From: Eubacteriaceae bacterium
GTDB taxonomy: Bacteria > Bacillota > Clostridia > Lachnospirales > Lachnospiraceae
Length of the DNA stretch: 54,624 nt
Direction of reading: 5' to 3'
Assembly (NCBI GenBank): GCA_910574915.1
Contig: CAJTCR010000035.1
Location: 1-54,624, forward strand
Shown here: positions 13,908-22,886 of the stretch, in pieces
Layout of the letters: every line of letters starts with the position of its first letter
Numbering within the stretch: the stretch's first letter is position 1
Made by a program: the position numbers and the translations under genes
The notes under the pieces: model-generated
What the model was told of the DNA's origin: nothing
What the model saw: the letters and a program-made list of their open reading frames with translations, nothing else
The model's database searches: none

Positions 13908-15326
13908 ATGGCTGAAAACAAGGAAATTGGCCGCATCGGACAGAAGCGTTACGGCGGAACACTGTACGAAGAATTCTTGCATGAGCTGCGTGGTAGGCGT
14001 GGAGTAGAGACGTACCGGGAAATGTCTGAAAATGACGATGTGGTGGGCGCTATCTTATTTGCGATAGAAATGCTGGTCAGGCAGTGCAATTGGAATGTTG
14101 AGCCTGGTGGGGATACAGCAAAGGACAAAGAGGCTGCTGAATTTGTGGAAAGCTGTATGGAAGATATGCAGGATACGTGGATCGACACCATATCGGAAAT
14201 CCTGTCTTTCCTCACTTACGGATGGAGTTTTCACGAAATTGTGTATAAAAGGCGCATGGGGCACACAAAAGATCCTCGCACAAGAAGCAAATTCAATGAT
14301 GGGCTGGTCGGATGGAAAAAATTGCCAATCAGGGCGCAGGAGACGCTTTACCAGTGGGAATATGACAATGAAGATAATCTGCTGGGAATGACGCAGATGC
14401 CACCACCGGATTTCGGAACATTCACAATCCCGATGGAAAAGGCGCTGCTGTTTCGTACCAAAAGCCGCAAGAACAACCCAGAAGGAAGGAGCATTCTTAG
14501 AAATGCGTATCGGTCATGGTATTTTAAAAGAAGGATACAGGAAATTGAGGGCATTGGCATAGAGAGGGACTTAGCAGGGCTGCCGGTTATTTATGGGCCG
14601 GAAGGTTTTAATCTATGGGATGACATCATGCCGGATCATGTAGAGACACTGGCTAATTTGGAGAGGATGGTTCGAAACATCCGCCGGGACGAAATGGAGG
14701 GCGTTGTCCTTCCGTTTGGCTACAAGCTGGAGCTGCTCAGTTCTGGAGGTACCAGACAGTTTGACACCAATGCAATCATAAACCGCTATGATACCAGAAT
14801 TGCAATGACGGTATTAGCGGATTTTATTTTCTTAGGGCATGACAAGACTGGCAGCTGGGCGTTGAGTTCTGACAAGACGGAATTGTTTGCTGTTGCCATA
14901 GGCGCATTTTTGGATATTATCTGTGAGACGTTCAACAGCCAGGGCATACCATCCCTGATTGACATAAACGGCAAATATTTTGCTGGAATTACGGAATATC
15001 CTAAAATGACGCATGGGGATATTGAAGATGCAGATATTACCAAGGTTGCAGCGTTTATTAAGGATATGACAGGAATTGGCGTCCTGGTACCGGATGACGG
15101 CTTGGAGGATTATATCCGGCAGGTAGGGCATCTTCCGGAAAGAACCTCAGATACCAGAGAGATTGACTGCACAAGACAGGATCAACAGGAACAAAACCAG
15201 CCGCCACAACCAGAGACAGCCGCAGGCACGGAACAAAGCGGTGAAGACGAGGAGATCCCGGAAGAAAAGGTGGAGGAGGCTAAAAAGCGGCTGGGAAGAG
15301 AGGCTAACGTATGGGATTCAGGATGA
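13908..15326 (+). CDS. Phage portal protein (Mu gp29/DUF935-like)
   Basis: This 472-residue protein forms the dodecameric DNA gate of the capsid vertex. ATG 13908 is used because it follows the terminase stop by 10 bases; an in-frame ATG at 13869 would overlap terminase. Features typical of the family include NDDVVGAILFAIEMLVRQ near the start, a central FRTKSRKNNPEGRSILRNAY and a C-terminal acidic, Gln-rich tail (from about residue 410). It lies between terminase and the gpF-like gene, in the standard head-module order. The choice among portal subfamilies is approximate. Confidence 0.85.
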   Translation: MAENKEIGRIGQKRYGGTLYEEFLHELRGRRGVETYREMSENDDVVGAILFAIEMLVRQCNWNVEPGGDTAKDKEAAEFVESCMEDMQDTWIDTISEILSFLTYGWSFHEIVYKRRMGHTKDPRTRSKFNDGLVGWKKLPIRAQETLYQWEYDNEDNLLGMTQMPPPDFGTFTIPMEKALLFRTKSRKNNPEGRSILRNAYRSWYFKRRIQEIEGIGIERDLAGLPVIYGPEGFNLWDDIMPDHVETLANLERMVRNIRRDEMEGVVLPFGYKLELLSSGGTRQFDTNAIINRYDTRIAMTVLADFIFLGHDKTGSWALSSDKTELFAVAIGAFLDIICETFNSQGIPSLIDINGKYFAGITEYPKMTHGDIEDADITKVAAFIKDMTGIGVLVPDDGLEDYIRQVGHLPERTSDTREIDCTRQDQQEQNQPPQPETAAGTEQSGEDEEIPEEKVEEAKKRLGREANVWDSG

Positions 15327-16282
15327 TTGCCCCAAAGCGGGTAAAGAAGGTAAAGACAGAAAACAGCCGGGAGATCCTTCGGAGGCTTGAAGAATATCTG
15401 GAAAGCGCTGCTGTTGCTGGTGAGCCAGTGGAAATACTTTGTGGCTTTTGGCAGGATCAGCAGAATGCGCTTACCTATCAGGAAATAAGGCAGGCAGTCA
15501 TAGATGGTGCGATAAGCCAGGAAACATTGCGTTTATGGATGCAGGATTATGCTGTACTGGTAGCAACCAGGCTTAGCAGCCTATGGATAAATGCAGTCAT
15601 GGCAGGGTCAGCAGGACAGCCGATCCTTGATGGCCTTGCATTTGAGTTTCATACACAGACACCTGGCATACTAGGCTGGATCAGTGAACGCGGGGCAGAA
15701 TTTGTGACCAACAGCACGCACGAACAAAAAGACGCCATAGCGGCGCTGCTGACAAAAAAGATGAAGGACGGGCACACGGTTGATGAGCTTTCCAGGCTGA
15801 TCCGTCCCTGCATTGGCCTGACAGAAGGGGACGCAAAAGCAGCGGCGAGGCTCTATGACAGCATTATAGAGAACCTGAAAAAAGAGCATCCGCGCATGAA
15901 CCCGGAAAGCATCCGCAGGAAAGCGCTGGATTCCACGGCGAAATATGCGGAGCGGAAACACCGGCAGAGGGCATTAACGATCGCCCAGACAGAAAGTGCT
16001 TTTGCATATAACCGGGGTGCCGATGAAGGGATCAGGCAGGCGCAGTCCCAGAATTTTATAGGGACTGTCAGGAAACGCTGGAATACATCTGGTGATGATG
16101 CGGTATGTAAAACCTGCGCTGCATTGGAAGGGACGGAAATAGAGATGGATGCGGATTTTAATTTTAAGGGCAGGACATTATTTGCAGGACAGCATATGCT
16201 GCCGCCAGCCCATCCAAGGTGCGCATGTGCAGTGGAATACATAGAGGTATCGCTGCCAGCGGGAAAGGAAGTGGGTGCATGA
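15311..16282 (+). CDS. Minor head/morphogenesis protein (Mu gpF-like)
   Basis: This 323-residue protein overlaps the portal gene by 16 bases. The C-terminal third has the gpF/SPP1 gp7 signature: AERKHRQRALTIAQTE, then RKRWNTSGDDAVCKTCAALEG and a final HPRCACAVEYI with paired Cys and His residues. Such proteins associate with the portal and are needed for head assembly and early DNA ejection. The N-terminal 200 residues are helical. ATG 15311 has GAGAGG upstream; ATG 15323 is possible. ATGA coupling to the next gene. Confidence 0.88.
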   Translation: MGFRMIAPKRVKKVKTENSREILRRLEEYLESAAVAGEPVEILCGFWQDQQNALTYQEIRQAVIDGAISQETLRLWMQDYAVLVATRLSSLWINAVMAGSAGQPILDGLAFEFHTQTPGILGWISERGAEFVTNSTHEQKDAIAALLTKKMKDGHTVDELSRLIRPCIGLTEGDAKAAARLYDSIIENLKKEHPRMNPESIRRKALDSTAKYAERKHRQRALTIAQTESAFAYNRGADEGIRQAQSQNFIGTVRKRWNTSGDDAVCKTCAALEGTEIEMDADFNFKGRTLFAGQHMLPPAHPRCACAVEYIEVSLPAGKEVGA

Positions 16283-16758
16283 AAAAATTCTCAGACCTGA
16301 TTGAAAAACCTGTCTGCAGCCAGAAGGAGAAAACGGATGATATTGTAAAAGGCCGGTTTAAGATTGCGAAGTCTGATGATGAAAAAATGCTTGCCTTTGG
16401 ATGGGCGAGTGTTTCTATGCGCGTAGACGGGGAATTGATTGAAGACTGGCAGGGCGATATGATCGAACCAGGGGAACTGGAGGATGCAGCCTATGAATAC
16501 GTAAGGCTGTATGGTGAGGGCGGGGAGATGCACGAGCGCGGCGGCGTAGCCGTGCTGGTAGAAAGCGTTGTGTTTACGGAAGAAAAAATGAAGGCGATCG
16601 GGATACCTGCCGGCACACTCCCGATCGGATGGTGGATTGGTTTTAAAGTGCTGGATAAAGATGTATGGGAAAAGGTGAAAGACGGCACCTACCCGATGTT
16701 CTCCATTGAGGGAGAGGCAGAGAGGGTAAAGGCCGAAGTCAGCACACATATGTCATAA
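16279..16758 (+). CDS. XkdF-like prohead protease
   Basis: This 159-residue protein starts in an ATGA overlap with the gpF-like gene. The stretch LAFGWASVSMRVDGELIEDW, then QGDMIEPGELEDAAYEYV, GEMHERGGVAVLVESVVFT and GWWIGFKV, is the hallmark of PBSX XkdF-type maturation proteases. The His of GEMHE and a nearby Ser are likely catalytic. The enzyme trims scaffold and capsid during head maturation. The usual C-terminal extension of XkdF appears as the start of the next gene (KIRKVDFVDEGANPDAHI), so the fused protein of PBSX is split into two genes here. Confidence 0.82.
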   Translation: MKKFSDLIEKPVCSQKEKTDDIVKGRFKIAKSDDEKMLAFGWASVSMRVDGELIEDWQGDMIEPGELEDAAYEYVRLYGEGGEMHERGGVAVLVESVVFTEEKMKAIGIPAGTLPIGWWIGFKVLDKDVWEKVKDGTYPMFSIEGEAERVKAEVSTHMS

Positions 16759-16780
16759 ATGACGGAAGGGAGGCAGGAAA

Positions 16781-18058
16781 GTGGCGGCAAAACTGAAAAA
16801 CCTTAAAATCCGGAAAGTGGATTTTGTGGATGAAGGCGCGAATCCAGATGCGCACATCGGGATGATGAAACGAAAAGGTGCGGATGCCCATGTTCCGGAA
16901 GACAGGCGCAAAAAAGAATCCGGGAATGTCCTGAAAAAGCTGTTTGGCCTTATCGGCAAAGCGGCAGGCATTGACCAGGGGGAAATCGACAGTGTGGTGG
17001 ATGAAATACAGAAAGGCGATTCTGTCAGCTTCCATGAGAAGATCAACGAAGTTAACAACCGGAAGATTGCCGATGAAATGTGGGACATTTGCTATGCGCT
17101 GCAGTCTTCCCTCTGTTCGATCCTGAATGATGAAGAGATGGACAGTTCCAGTGCAGCAGCGGCAATGCAGGAAAGCCTGGATGAATTTTATGCAGCTGTG
17201 CAGGGGTCAATAGCAAAATGGTCATGCGGCAAGGAAGCCAGCATTATTAGAAAAAGTGGAGAGGTATCGGAGTCAGACCTTGAGATGATGAAATCAATAG
17301 TAGCGAGACTGAATGAAACAATCGAAAAGGCTGGTAAGGCTGAATCAGAAGAAGAGCCTGAGGAAGACGAAGCGGGCGATCATGAAAACCAGAAAGGAGA
17401 CGAAGAAGAAATGAAGATTGACAAGAGCAAACTGACCGATGCGGAGAGGGCTTTTTTGGAAAGCATTGAAAAGCGGTACGGCACAGATGGGGAAGCTGAC
17501 CCGGAAAATGGAAGCGAGATGCCAACAGAACATCCAGCGTCAGGGCAGACGCCGGATGCGCCAGTTGAACCAACCGTAACAAAGTCTGTATCACAGCCGG
17601 CAGCCGGGACAGTGCCTGTACAGCAGGAAGACGAAGCAGACAATATTTACAAAGGGCTGCATCCTGCAGTCAGGGCAGAGCTGGAAGGATTGAAGAAATT
17701 CCGGGAGGCTGCAGAGGACAGGGAGCTTACAGAGGTTGCAAAGAGGTATGCAATTATCGGCAAGAAAGAGAGTGAACTGGTTCCGTTGCTTAAGAACCTT
17801 AAATCTGCAGGCGGCACCGCTTACCAGGATATGATTGCCGTATTGGATCAGGCAGTAGCGGCAGTTGAAAATTCCGGTGCGTTTTCTGAGATTGGCAAAT
17901 CCGGGCATGGAAGCACAGAAGGGAGAGCATGGGCGGAGGCAGAGGCAAAGGCGGCAGAGCTTATGAAATCAAAGACAGGATTATCCAAGGCACAGGCGCT
18001 TGATGAAGTCCTTATGGCGAATCCTGAGCTGGCAGAAAAATGTGAGAAGGAGGATTAA
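16781..18058 (+). CDS. Scaffold-like protein with XkdF C-terminal motif
   Basis: This 425-residue protein starts at GTG 16781 with GGGAGG upstream. Residues 1-30 carry LKIRKVDFVDEGANPDAHIG, a motif usually found in the C-terminal part of XkdF-like proteins. The centre (about 185-310) is highly acidic and low complexity, with Pro/Glu-rich linkers. The rest is predicted coiled helix. Size, charge and position between protease and capsid fit an internal scaffold that is cleaved on maturation. Within it EEMKIDKSKLTDAERAFLE could be an internal restart. Specific fold not verified. Confidence 0.7.
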   Translation: MAAKLKNLKIRKVDFVDEGANPDAHIGMMKRKGADAHVPEDRRKKESGNVLKKLFGLIGKAAGIDQGEIDSVVDEIQKGDSVSFHEKINEVNNRKIADEMWDICYALQSSLCSILNDEEMDSSSAAAAMQESLDEFYAAVQGSIAKWSCGKEASIIRKSGEVSESDLEMMKSIVARLNETIEKAGKAESEEEPEEDEAGDHENQKGDEEEMKIDKSKLTDAERAFLESIEKRYGTDGEADPENGSEMPTEHPASGQTPDAPVEPTVTKSVSQPAAGTVPVQQEDEADNIYKGLHPAVRAELEGLKKFREAAEDRELTEVAKRYAIIGKKESELVPLLKNLKSAGGTAYQDMIAVLDQAVAAVENSGAFSEIGKSGHGSTEGRAWAEAEAKAAELMKSKTGLSKAQALDEVLMANPELAEKCEKED

Positions 18059-18061
18059 AGC

Positions 18062-18463
18062 ATGGCAACTTATTTTGGAAGCAGCATCAATGACAGCCCG
18101 ACAATCGTACTGTCTGCCGGGGATAACCTGGAAAATGCACGCGGGATTGCCCTGGCAGTCAAAGACGGTGTGGCAGTGAAGCCGGAAGCAGGCGCGCATG
18201 TGATCGGGATTTCACTGATCGAAACGGATGAAATGGTAGAAAAGGGCATGGATATAGACATCCAGGTGAAGGATATCGGCAAATGGACGGCCGGGGAAGA
18301 AATTACTGCAGGCACAGAACTGGCCGCAGATGCAGAAGGCAGGGCAGTAGCGGCAAAGGCTGGTGATTTTATCCTGGGCGTGGCGCTTGGCAATGCATCA
18401 GAGGCTGGCACATGGATGAAAGTCCAGATTATTAAGGCAGGCTATAAGCCTGCGACAGCATAA
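18062..18463 (+). CDS. Capsid decoration/DUF2190-like protein
   Basis: This 133-residue protein is rich in Gly, Ala and beta-strand: NLENARGIALAVKDGVAVKP, VIGISLIETDEMVEKGMDI and AKAGDFILGVALGNASEAG. This layout matches DUF2190 capsid-cement proteins that bind the outside of the shell. It is placed between scaffold and major capsid genes, 3 bases after the scaffold stop with GGAGG upstream. Confidence 0.78.
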   Translation: MATYFGSSINDSPTIVLSAGDNLENARGIALAVKDGVAVKPEAGAHVIGISLIETDEMVEKGMDIDIQVKDIGKWTAGEEITAGTELAADAEGRAVAAKAGDFILGVALGNASEAGTWMKVQIIKAGYKPATA

Positions 18464-18477
18464 GGAGGCATGGATCA

Positions 18478-19521
18478 ATGGGTACAGGAAGAAAAGTGGG
18501 AAGCGCCGCTGAATTATCGGCGCGTATTGCGAAAGGGTGGAAGCCAAACCGCTATCTGACAAATATGAGTATGGCGTTTTTTGCAAACGCCGGGGACTAT
18601 GTGGCAACGAGCATTTTCCCAATCTGCCCGGTAGATTTTTCCACCGGGTATTACTATATTTACAACAAGGGCGACCTGGCAAGGGACCATGTGCAGAGAA
18701 AACCGAAGTTTGGCAAGGTGCCGCCTGCACAGATGGGCCACACGGACGCGACATACCGATGCGAAGTAGACCAGATCATTGTTGGGATTGACCAGATTGG
18801 CGCACAGAATTACCAGCGTGCCAATGTGCCGCCTTCCATTGATCCACGGAGGGCGAAGAACCGTTTTGTTACAGACCAGCAGCTTCTCCATCTGGATATT
18901 ACATTTGCCCATAGCTTTTTTAAGAGCGGCGTGTGGGAAAATGAGTTTACTGGCATAGCATCCGGTGGAACTACGGCAAGTGGCAGCCAGTTTATCAAAT
19001 TCTCTGATGCCAATTCCGACCCGATTAAATTCTTTGATGCCCGCAAGCGGCAGATCAGGCTTGACGGAAGGAGGATGCCGAATAAGCTGACGCTTGGATA
19101 TGACACTTATCTTGCGTTAAAAGAACATCCGGATTTACTGGAGCGCGTGAAATATACCGGCAGCACTGCAAATCCGGCCCAGGTAAATGAAAGGGTACTG
19201 GCTGAACTGTTCGGCGTGGATGAGATCAAGGTTTTATATGCTACTTACAATGCGGCAGAGGAAGGACAGGCGGACGATATGCAGTTTATCTGCGAGCCGG
19301 ACGGGGCGCTTCTTTCCTACACGACGCCAAGCCCAAGGATTGACGAGCCGTCGGCTGGGTACATTTTTACGTGGGATATGCTTGGCAATGGGAACTACAT
19401 GGCAACGGATGTCTTCGAAGGGGAAGGCGGCACACATGCTGAATTTATGGAAGGCTTGCTTTCTACGGACATGCGAAAGACCTGCGACGATCTTGCGTGC
19501 TATTTAAAAGGATGTGTGTAA
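18478..19521 (+). CDS. Major capsid protein
   Basis: This 347-residue protein has the expected size and position for a HK97-fold capsid subunit. It contains NRYLTNMSMAFFANAGDYVA, VTDQQLLHLDITFAHSFF, a substrate-like loop near FFDARKRQIRLDGRRMPNKL, and a C-terminal domain ending MRKTCDDLACYLKGCV. It has no enzymatic motif. It is preceded by decoration and scaffold genes and followed by connector genes. Clean AAGGAGG 12 bases before ATG 18478. Confidence 0.88.
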   Translation: MGTGRKVGSAAELSARIAKGWKPNRYLTNMSMAFFANAGDYVATSIFPICPVDFSTGYYYIYNKGDLARDHVQRKPKFGKVPPAQMGHTDATYRCEVDQIIVGIDQIGAQNYQRANVPPSIDPRRAKNRFVTDQQLLHLDITFAHSFFKSGVWENEFTGIASGGTTASGSQFIKFSDANSDPIKFFDARKRQIRLDGRRMPNKLTLGYDTYLALKEHPDLLERVKYTGSTANPAQVNERVLAELFGVDEIKVLYATYNAAEEGQADDMQFICEPDGALLSYTTPSPRIDEPSAGYIFTWDMLGNGNYMATDVFEGEGGTHAEFMEGLLSTDMRKTCDDLACYLKGCV

Positions 19522-19534
19522 GAGGAGGTACTGT

Positions 19535-20194
19535 ATGCAGTATTTATGTTTAAAGCAGCTTACAGCGGCGGGAACCACATACTATCCGGGGGATACGGTT
19601 CCGGATGGCGTTATCCTTCCAGAGAGGGGCGTGGTACTGGTCGGCAGCAGGTATCTTGCGGAAGTTGATGAGGCAGCCCTGCAGGAAGGAGCCGTCATTT
19701 TTCCTAAAGATGGAATTCCTGTTGACGGGGAAATTTTTACGCAGAGACAGGTAGAGCAAATGATTGCAGAAGCAGTTGAAAATGCAGTAAAAGATACGGT
19801 CGCAGAGATGGAGCAGAAGCAGGCTGAGCTTCAGCAGTATGCGGCAGAACTGCAGGCAATCCCGTCGGATGCTTTGGGCAGTACGGTTACAATATCTGTC
19901 CAGATAGAAGGCAGCGGGGAGAACGTCCGGATGATGGCCTTGCAGGTGGAGCCAGGAGAGATCCAGCAGGCGTTTTCGATTATGCAGATGAATGTGGAAG
20001 ATGGAGCAAAAGCAATCACAGAAATTGACAGCGAGCACGTGCTTATCTTATTACATGCGGCAGACAGTCGCACAACAATCAAAAATGCGGCCAAAAAACA
20101 GGCAGATAAATTATTCTCTGCCAACGGGGCTAAAAACGAACCCGGCAGCGGCAAAGAGACTACTGGCAATAACGCAGAGGGAGCTGATACCTAA
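19535..20194 (+). CDS. Phage structural protein, unknown role in head module
   Basis: This 219-residue protein starts at ATG 19535 with AGAGGAGG upstream. The N-terminal 70 residues are strand-rich (YLCLKQLTAAGTTYYPGDTV, GVVLVGSRYLAEVD). A coiled segment follows (VEQMIAEAVENAVKDTVAEM), and then a tail rich in Asn, Gly and Ala. It lies between the capsid and connector genes. No family recognised; a capsid-associated or fibre-like role is possible. Confidence 0.65.
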   Translation: MQYLCLKQLTAAGTTYYPGDTVPDGVILPERGVVLVGSRYLAEVDEAALQEGAVIFPKDGIPVDGEIFTQRQVEQMIAEAVENAVKDTVAEMEQKQAELQQYAAELQAIPSDALGSTVTISVQIEGSGENVRMMALQVEPGEIQQAFSIMQMNVEDGAKAITEIDSEHVLILLHAADSRTTIKNAAKKQADKLFSANGAKNEPGSGKETTGNNAEGADT

Positions 20195-20607
20195 TGTCGA
20201 AAGGCGCATATACTTATAATCTGGAAAAACTGGGGGAGCCTGGGAAGGACCGCATGAGGTTTGAACTGGGCGATACAATGGTAGAGGGGCTTTCGGATAC
20301 CACGGCGTTGACGGATGAAGAAATACAGGCGGCAATCCAAGCGCATCCGAAATCATGGAAACGGGCGAAGCTCATGCTGCTCGAAAGCATATGCCGCCGT
20401 TTTGCTTATGAGGTTGATACAAAGACCGGTCCTATGTGGCTGTATATGCAGGAACGGGCGAAGGCATGGCGCGAGGACTATGAAAAGCTGAAAAAAGAAG
20501 TGTCTGTGGAATCTTGCAGCATACCGCAGTCTGGAAACGGGGAGCGTCCAAAGCCTCCGTATTTTTATGCGGGTATGCAGCGGAACGAGAGGGCATGGGG
20601 CATATGA
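20194..20607 (+). CDS. Head-tail connector (adaptor-like) protein
   Basis: This 137-residue protein overlaps the previous stop by one base. A helical core (DEEIQAAIQAHPKSWKRAKL, then LLESICRRFAYEVDTKTGPM) resembles the gp6/gp15-type adaptor proteins that sit beneath the portal. It is the first of three coupled genes whose order (adaptor, closure, gp10-like) matches many siphophage and myophage connectors. The C-terminal tail is Pro/Arg-rich. Confidence 0.7.
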   Translation: MSKGAYTYNLEKLGEPGKDRMRFELGDTMVEGLSDTTALTDEEIQAAIQAHPKSWKRAKLMLLESICRRFAYEVDTKTGPMWLYMQERAKAWREDYEKLKKEVSVESCSIPQSGNGERPKPPYFYAGMQRNERAWGI

Positions 20608-20960
20608 ACAATACAAGGATGATGTATGTAAGGCCTGGAAACCTCTTTCAATATTTCATTATTGAAAGCTGCCAGCAGGTGGTAACAGGCACAGGCCGGG
20701 TGACAAACAGGCATTCTGGTGATGGGGCAAGGACGCTGAAAGGGTGCCTTGCGGAAGCGTCTGACGATGACAGGACAAACCACAGCCAGAAGGACCATAT
20801 TGTCACCCATACGATTGTGCAGGCAGGGAGGCCGAAAGCAAAGCGCATGGATAAGCTGGTGCTTGGGGAACGTACCTTTTACATTGTTGATATTGACGAT
20901 GCAGGGGCGCTTGGCATATCTACAATCTATTATGCTGAGGAAAGGCGGGATGTAAAGTGA
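20604..20960 (+). CDS. Head-closure/stopper-like protein
   Basis: This 118-residue protein is coupled by an ATGA overlap. It is predicted to be mostly beta with a final DKLVLGERTFYIVDIDDAGA and a hydrophobic ending. This fits the head-closure or stopper proteins that follow the adaptor. His-rich segment TNHSQKDHIVTHTIV in the centre. Assignment by gene order and size. Confidence 0.6.
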   Translation: MNNTRMMYVRPGNLFQYFIIESCQQVVTGTGRVTNRHSGDGARTLKGCLAEASDDDRTNHSQKDHIVTHTIVQAGRPKAKRMDKLVLGERTFYIVDIDDAGALGISTIYYAEERRDVK

Positions 20961-21415
20961 AGCTATGGGTGGAGACGGATTCTGTCCATTCTGCCGGGAG
21001 GTCAGTAAGGGCAAAAGTTTCAGAAGCGGCGGCAGGTATCAGCAGACAGGCGGCTTCAAGGGGAGTCCGGGCAGTGAATGCTTTAAGGAATGCGGAACTT
21101 AATGTATTAAAAGGTCAGCGGAGCGGGAAACGCTACCGAAAGTATCCATATAAATCCATGTATACGGCATCCGCTCCAGGAGAGCCGCCGGCAAGGCGTA
21201 CAGGAAATCTTCGTCTGCATTGGAACGGACAGGTTAAAAAGGGTGTATCATCCGGGAACGGCGTGGAAATTATTGCAGAACTGGAAAGCCAGGAGCCATA
21301 TGCGGCAGCTTTGGAAAATGGCACATCCAAAATGGCGCCAAGGCCGTTCGTGGAAAAAATTAAAGAGGAGGCTGCGCCTGAAATCCAAAGGATTTACAGT
21401 GAGCCTTACACATAG
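20957..21415 (+). CDS. HK97 gp10-like protein
   Basis: This 152-residue protein starts at GTG 20957, overlapping the previous stop. It has the gp10-family look: a long helix near the N-terminus, RTGNLRLHWNGQV, and the motif PYAAALENGTSKMAPRPFVE near the C-terminus, where this family has a conserved Y-x3-E-x-G-x-APRPF pattern. Such proteins are tail-completion or head-tail joining factors. Confidence 0.85.
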   Translation: MKLWVETDSVHSAGRSVRAKVSEAAAGISRQAASRGVRAVNALRNAELNVLKGQRSGKRYRKYPYKSMYTASAPGEPPARRTGNLRLHWNGQVKKGVSSGNGVEIIAELESQEPYAAALENGTSKMAPRPFVEKIKEEAAPEIQRIYSEPYT

Positions 21416-21426
21416 GAGTTAAAAGC

Positions 21427-21741
21427 ATGGGATTGATTACAGAAAAGCCAACAGCGGCATTTGACCTTACCCAGATTGGGCATGGGTGCCTGCTCTGGGC
21501 AAAGCATTTTTCATGGGAGGAAGGGAAAGCGGGATTTGTGACAACAGCAGCGGAAAACCAGTTGATTGTGCAGTATTATCCCGGTATTAGCAATGTTACA
21601 AACCATTTTATGATTCCGGTATCCGAGGCGGCAGAAGGGCAGTGGGAAGTCCGCTGGTCGGCTGACCTGTCATCGGTACAGGAATACAATGTAAAAACGG
21701 ATGAAACAAACCAGGAAACAGAAGGAGGGGGATGCAGTTGA
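21427..21741 (+). CDS. Small phage structural protein, unknown
   Basis: This 104-residue protein has a predicted beta-rich fold (HGCLLWAKHFSWEEGKAGFV, then NQLIVQYYPGISNVTNHFMI). It overlaps the next gene by 10 bases. Proteins of this type lie between gp10-like and tail-terminator genes in clostridial myophages; I do not know their role. Confidence 0.55.
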   Translation: MGLITEKPTAAFDLTQIGHGCLLWAKHFSWEEGKAGFVTTAAENQLIVQYYPGISNVTNHFMIPVSEAAEGQWEVRWSADLSSVQEYNVKTDETNQETEGGGCS

Positions 21742-22610
21742 TCTTGGAGGAACTGATTTATAAGAGGTTTTGCGGCTCCGGGCAGCTCGTAAAGAGCCTT
21801 GCATCATTTGGCGGCAAGCCTGCGGTTTTCAGCCCGGAACCACCGGACGATAATCAGGAAGGATGGGATGGAAATGTCCAGTATCCAAAAGTGATTTATA
21901 ATTTCGATCTGCAGGCGAATGAAGAAAGGCACAGCGCCGGGACTCTGTCGGTATCTTTACTGTGTCGGAATACAATGGATGTTTTTCTGGAAAAGATGGA
22001 GCCGCTGGTGAGGGAATGCCTGCGGGATGTGATACTGAAACCAGAAAATGGAATCCCGTACTGTTTTGCGTGGGCAAGGACAGACGCATTTACTATAGAT
22101 GAAAAGGAGAATCTGACCATCGGGAGCGAAGTGCGGTTTGACATTCTGGAATACCCTTCACAGGAAACGACGGACCCGGACCCAGTTCTGGCGGCGTGTA
22201 AATATATCAAAGAGATTTATCCAGACTGCCTTGTGATGGGCTATGATCAGATGGATGAGATTACGGAGGCGTCTGCAAGCCGTCCGGTGGTTTACTGCCG
22301 CCTGGTTTCGGTGGAAAAGGGCAGGGAAACAAATACAGTCGCATGGATGGACGGAAAGATTGCCGTCCATATTTTATGCCCGGACAGCAGCATACGGCTG
22401 AAAATCGCTGCGGGAATCACAAACAGGCTGTCGCTGGACGGTGAGATCATTATGCTGGACCATTCCCCAATGGGCGTAAAACGCCTGCAGACTAATTACA
22501 AGTCGGACTATCTCAAAGAAGGGCAGATTATTTTTACGGGGAATTTCGGGCTGCTGCGCTATAAGGCGAAAGGCCATACGCTGCGGCATACCCCATATGC
22601 GAAGTATTAG
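21732..22610 (+). CDS. Tail terminator/completion-like protein
   Basis: This 292-residue protein starts at ATG 21732 with GGAGGGG upstream. Two similar halves can be seen, each with a hydrophobic strand-helix pattern: LSVSLLCRNTMDVFLEKMEP in the first and KIAVHILCPDSSIRLKIAAG in the second. This suggests a duplicated tail-terminator fold that caps the tail tube. It is placed just before the sheath gene, as expected. Family name uncertain. Confidence 0.6.
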   Translation: MQLILEELIYKRFCGSGQLVKSLASFGGKPAVFSPEPPDDNQEGWDGNVQYPKVIYNFDLQANEERHSAGTLSVSLLCRNTMDVFLEKMEPLVRECLRDVILKPENGIPYCFAWARTDAFTIDEKENLTIGSEVRFDILEYPSQETTDPDPVLAACKYIKEIYPDCLVMGYDQMDEITEASASRPVVYCRLVSVEKGRETNTVAWMDGKIAVHILCPDSSIRLKIAAGITNRLSLDGEIIMLDHSPMGVKRLQTNYKSDYLKEGQIIFTGNFGLLRYKAKGHTLRHTPYAKY

Positions 22611-22622
22611 GAGGGACCTATT

Positions 22623-22886
22623 ATGGCATCAACAGGAACAGCGGCGCCATCCGCAGAAAAAAAGACTGGAAAAAATGCAGCGGGTATAGATGTAAAGGAA
22701 CCGTCTGCCGTGAAAAAGAATGCGTCGGTATACAAAGCGGAGGAACTGGCGGCAGGTGCGGAAGAAGCGTTCGGGACGACACAGGAATGCGTCTTGGCTG
22801 CTCTCAGACAGGCTGGGATTGCAGAATGCACGAAAGAAGAAGCAGAAAAAGCCGTCAGAGCATTCCGGGGAAGGAAGGTTGAGTAA
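22623..22886 (+). CDS. Small helical phage protein before the sheath
   Basis: This 87-residue protein has an Ala/Lys-rich N-terminus and a helical C-terminal domain (YKAEELAAGAEEAFGTTQEC, then EAEKAVRAFRGRKVE) typical of the small YqbN-neighbour proteins in PBSX-like phages. It ends on the first base of the sheath start (TAATG). No catalytic motif. Confidence 0.55.
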   Translation: MASTGTAAPSAEKKTGKNAAGIDVKEPSAVKKNASVYKAEELAAGAEEAFGTTQECVLAALRQAGIAECTKEEAEKAVRAFRGRKVE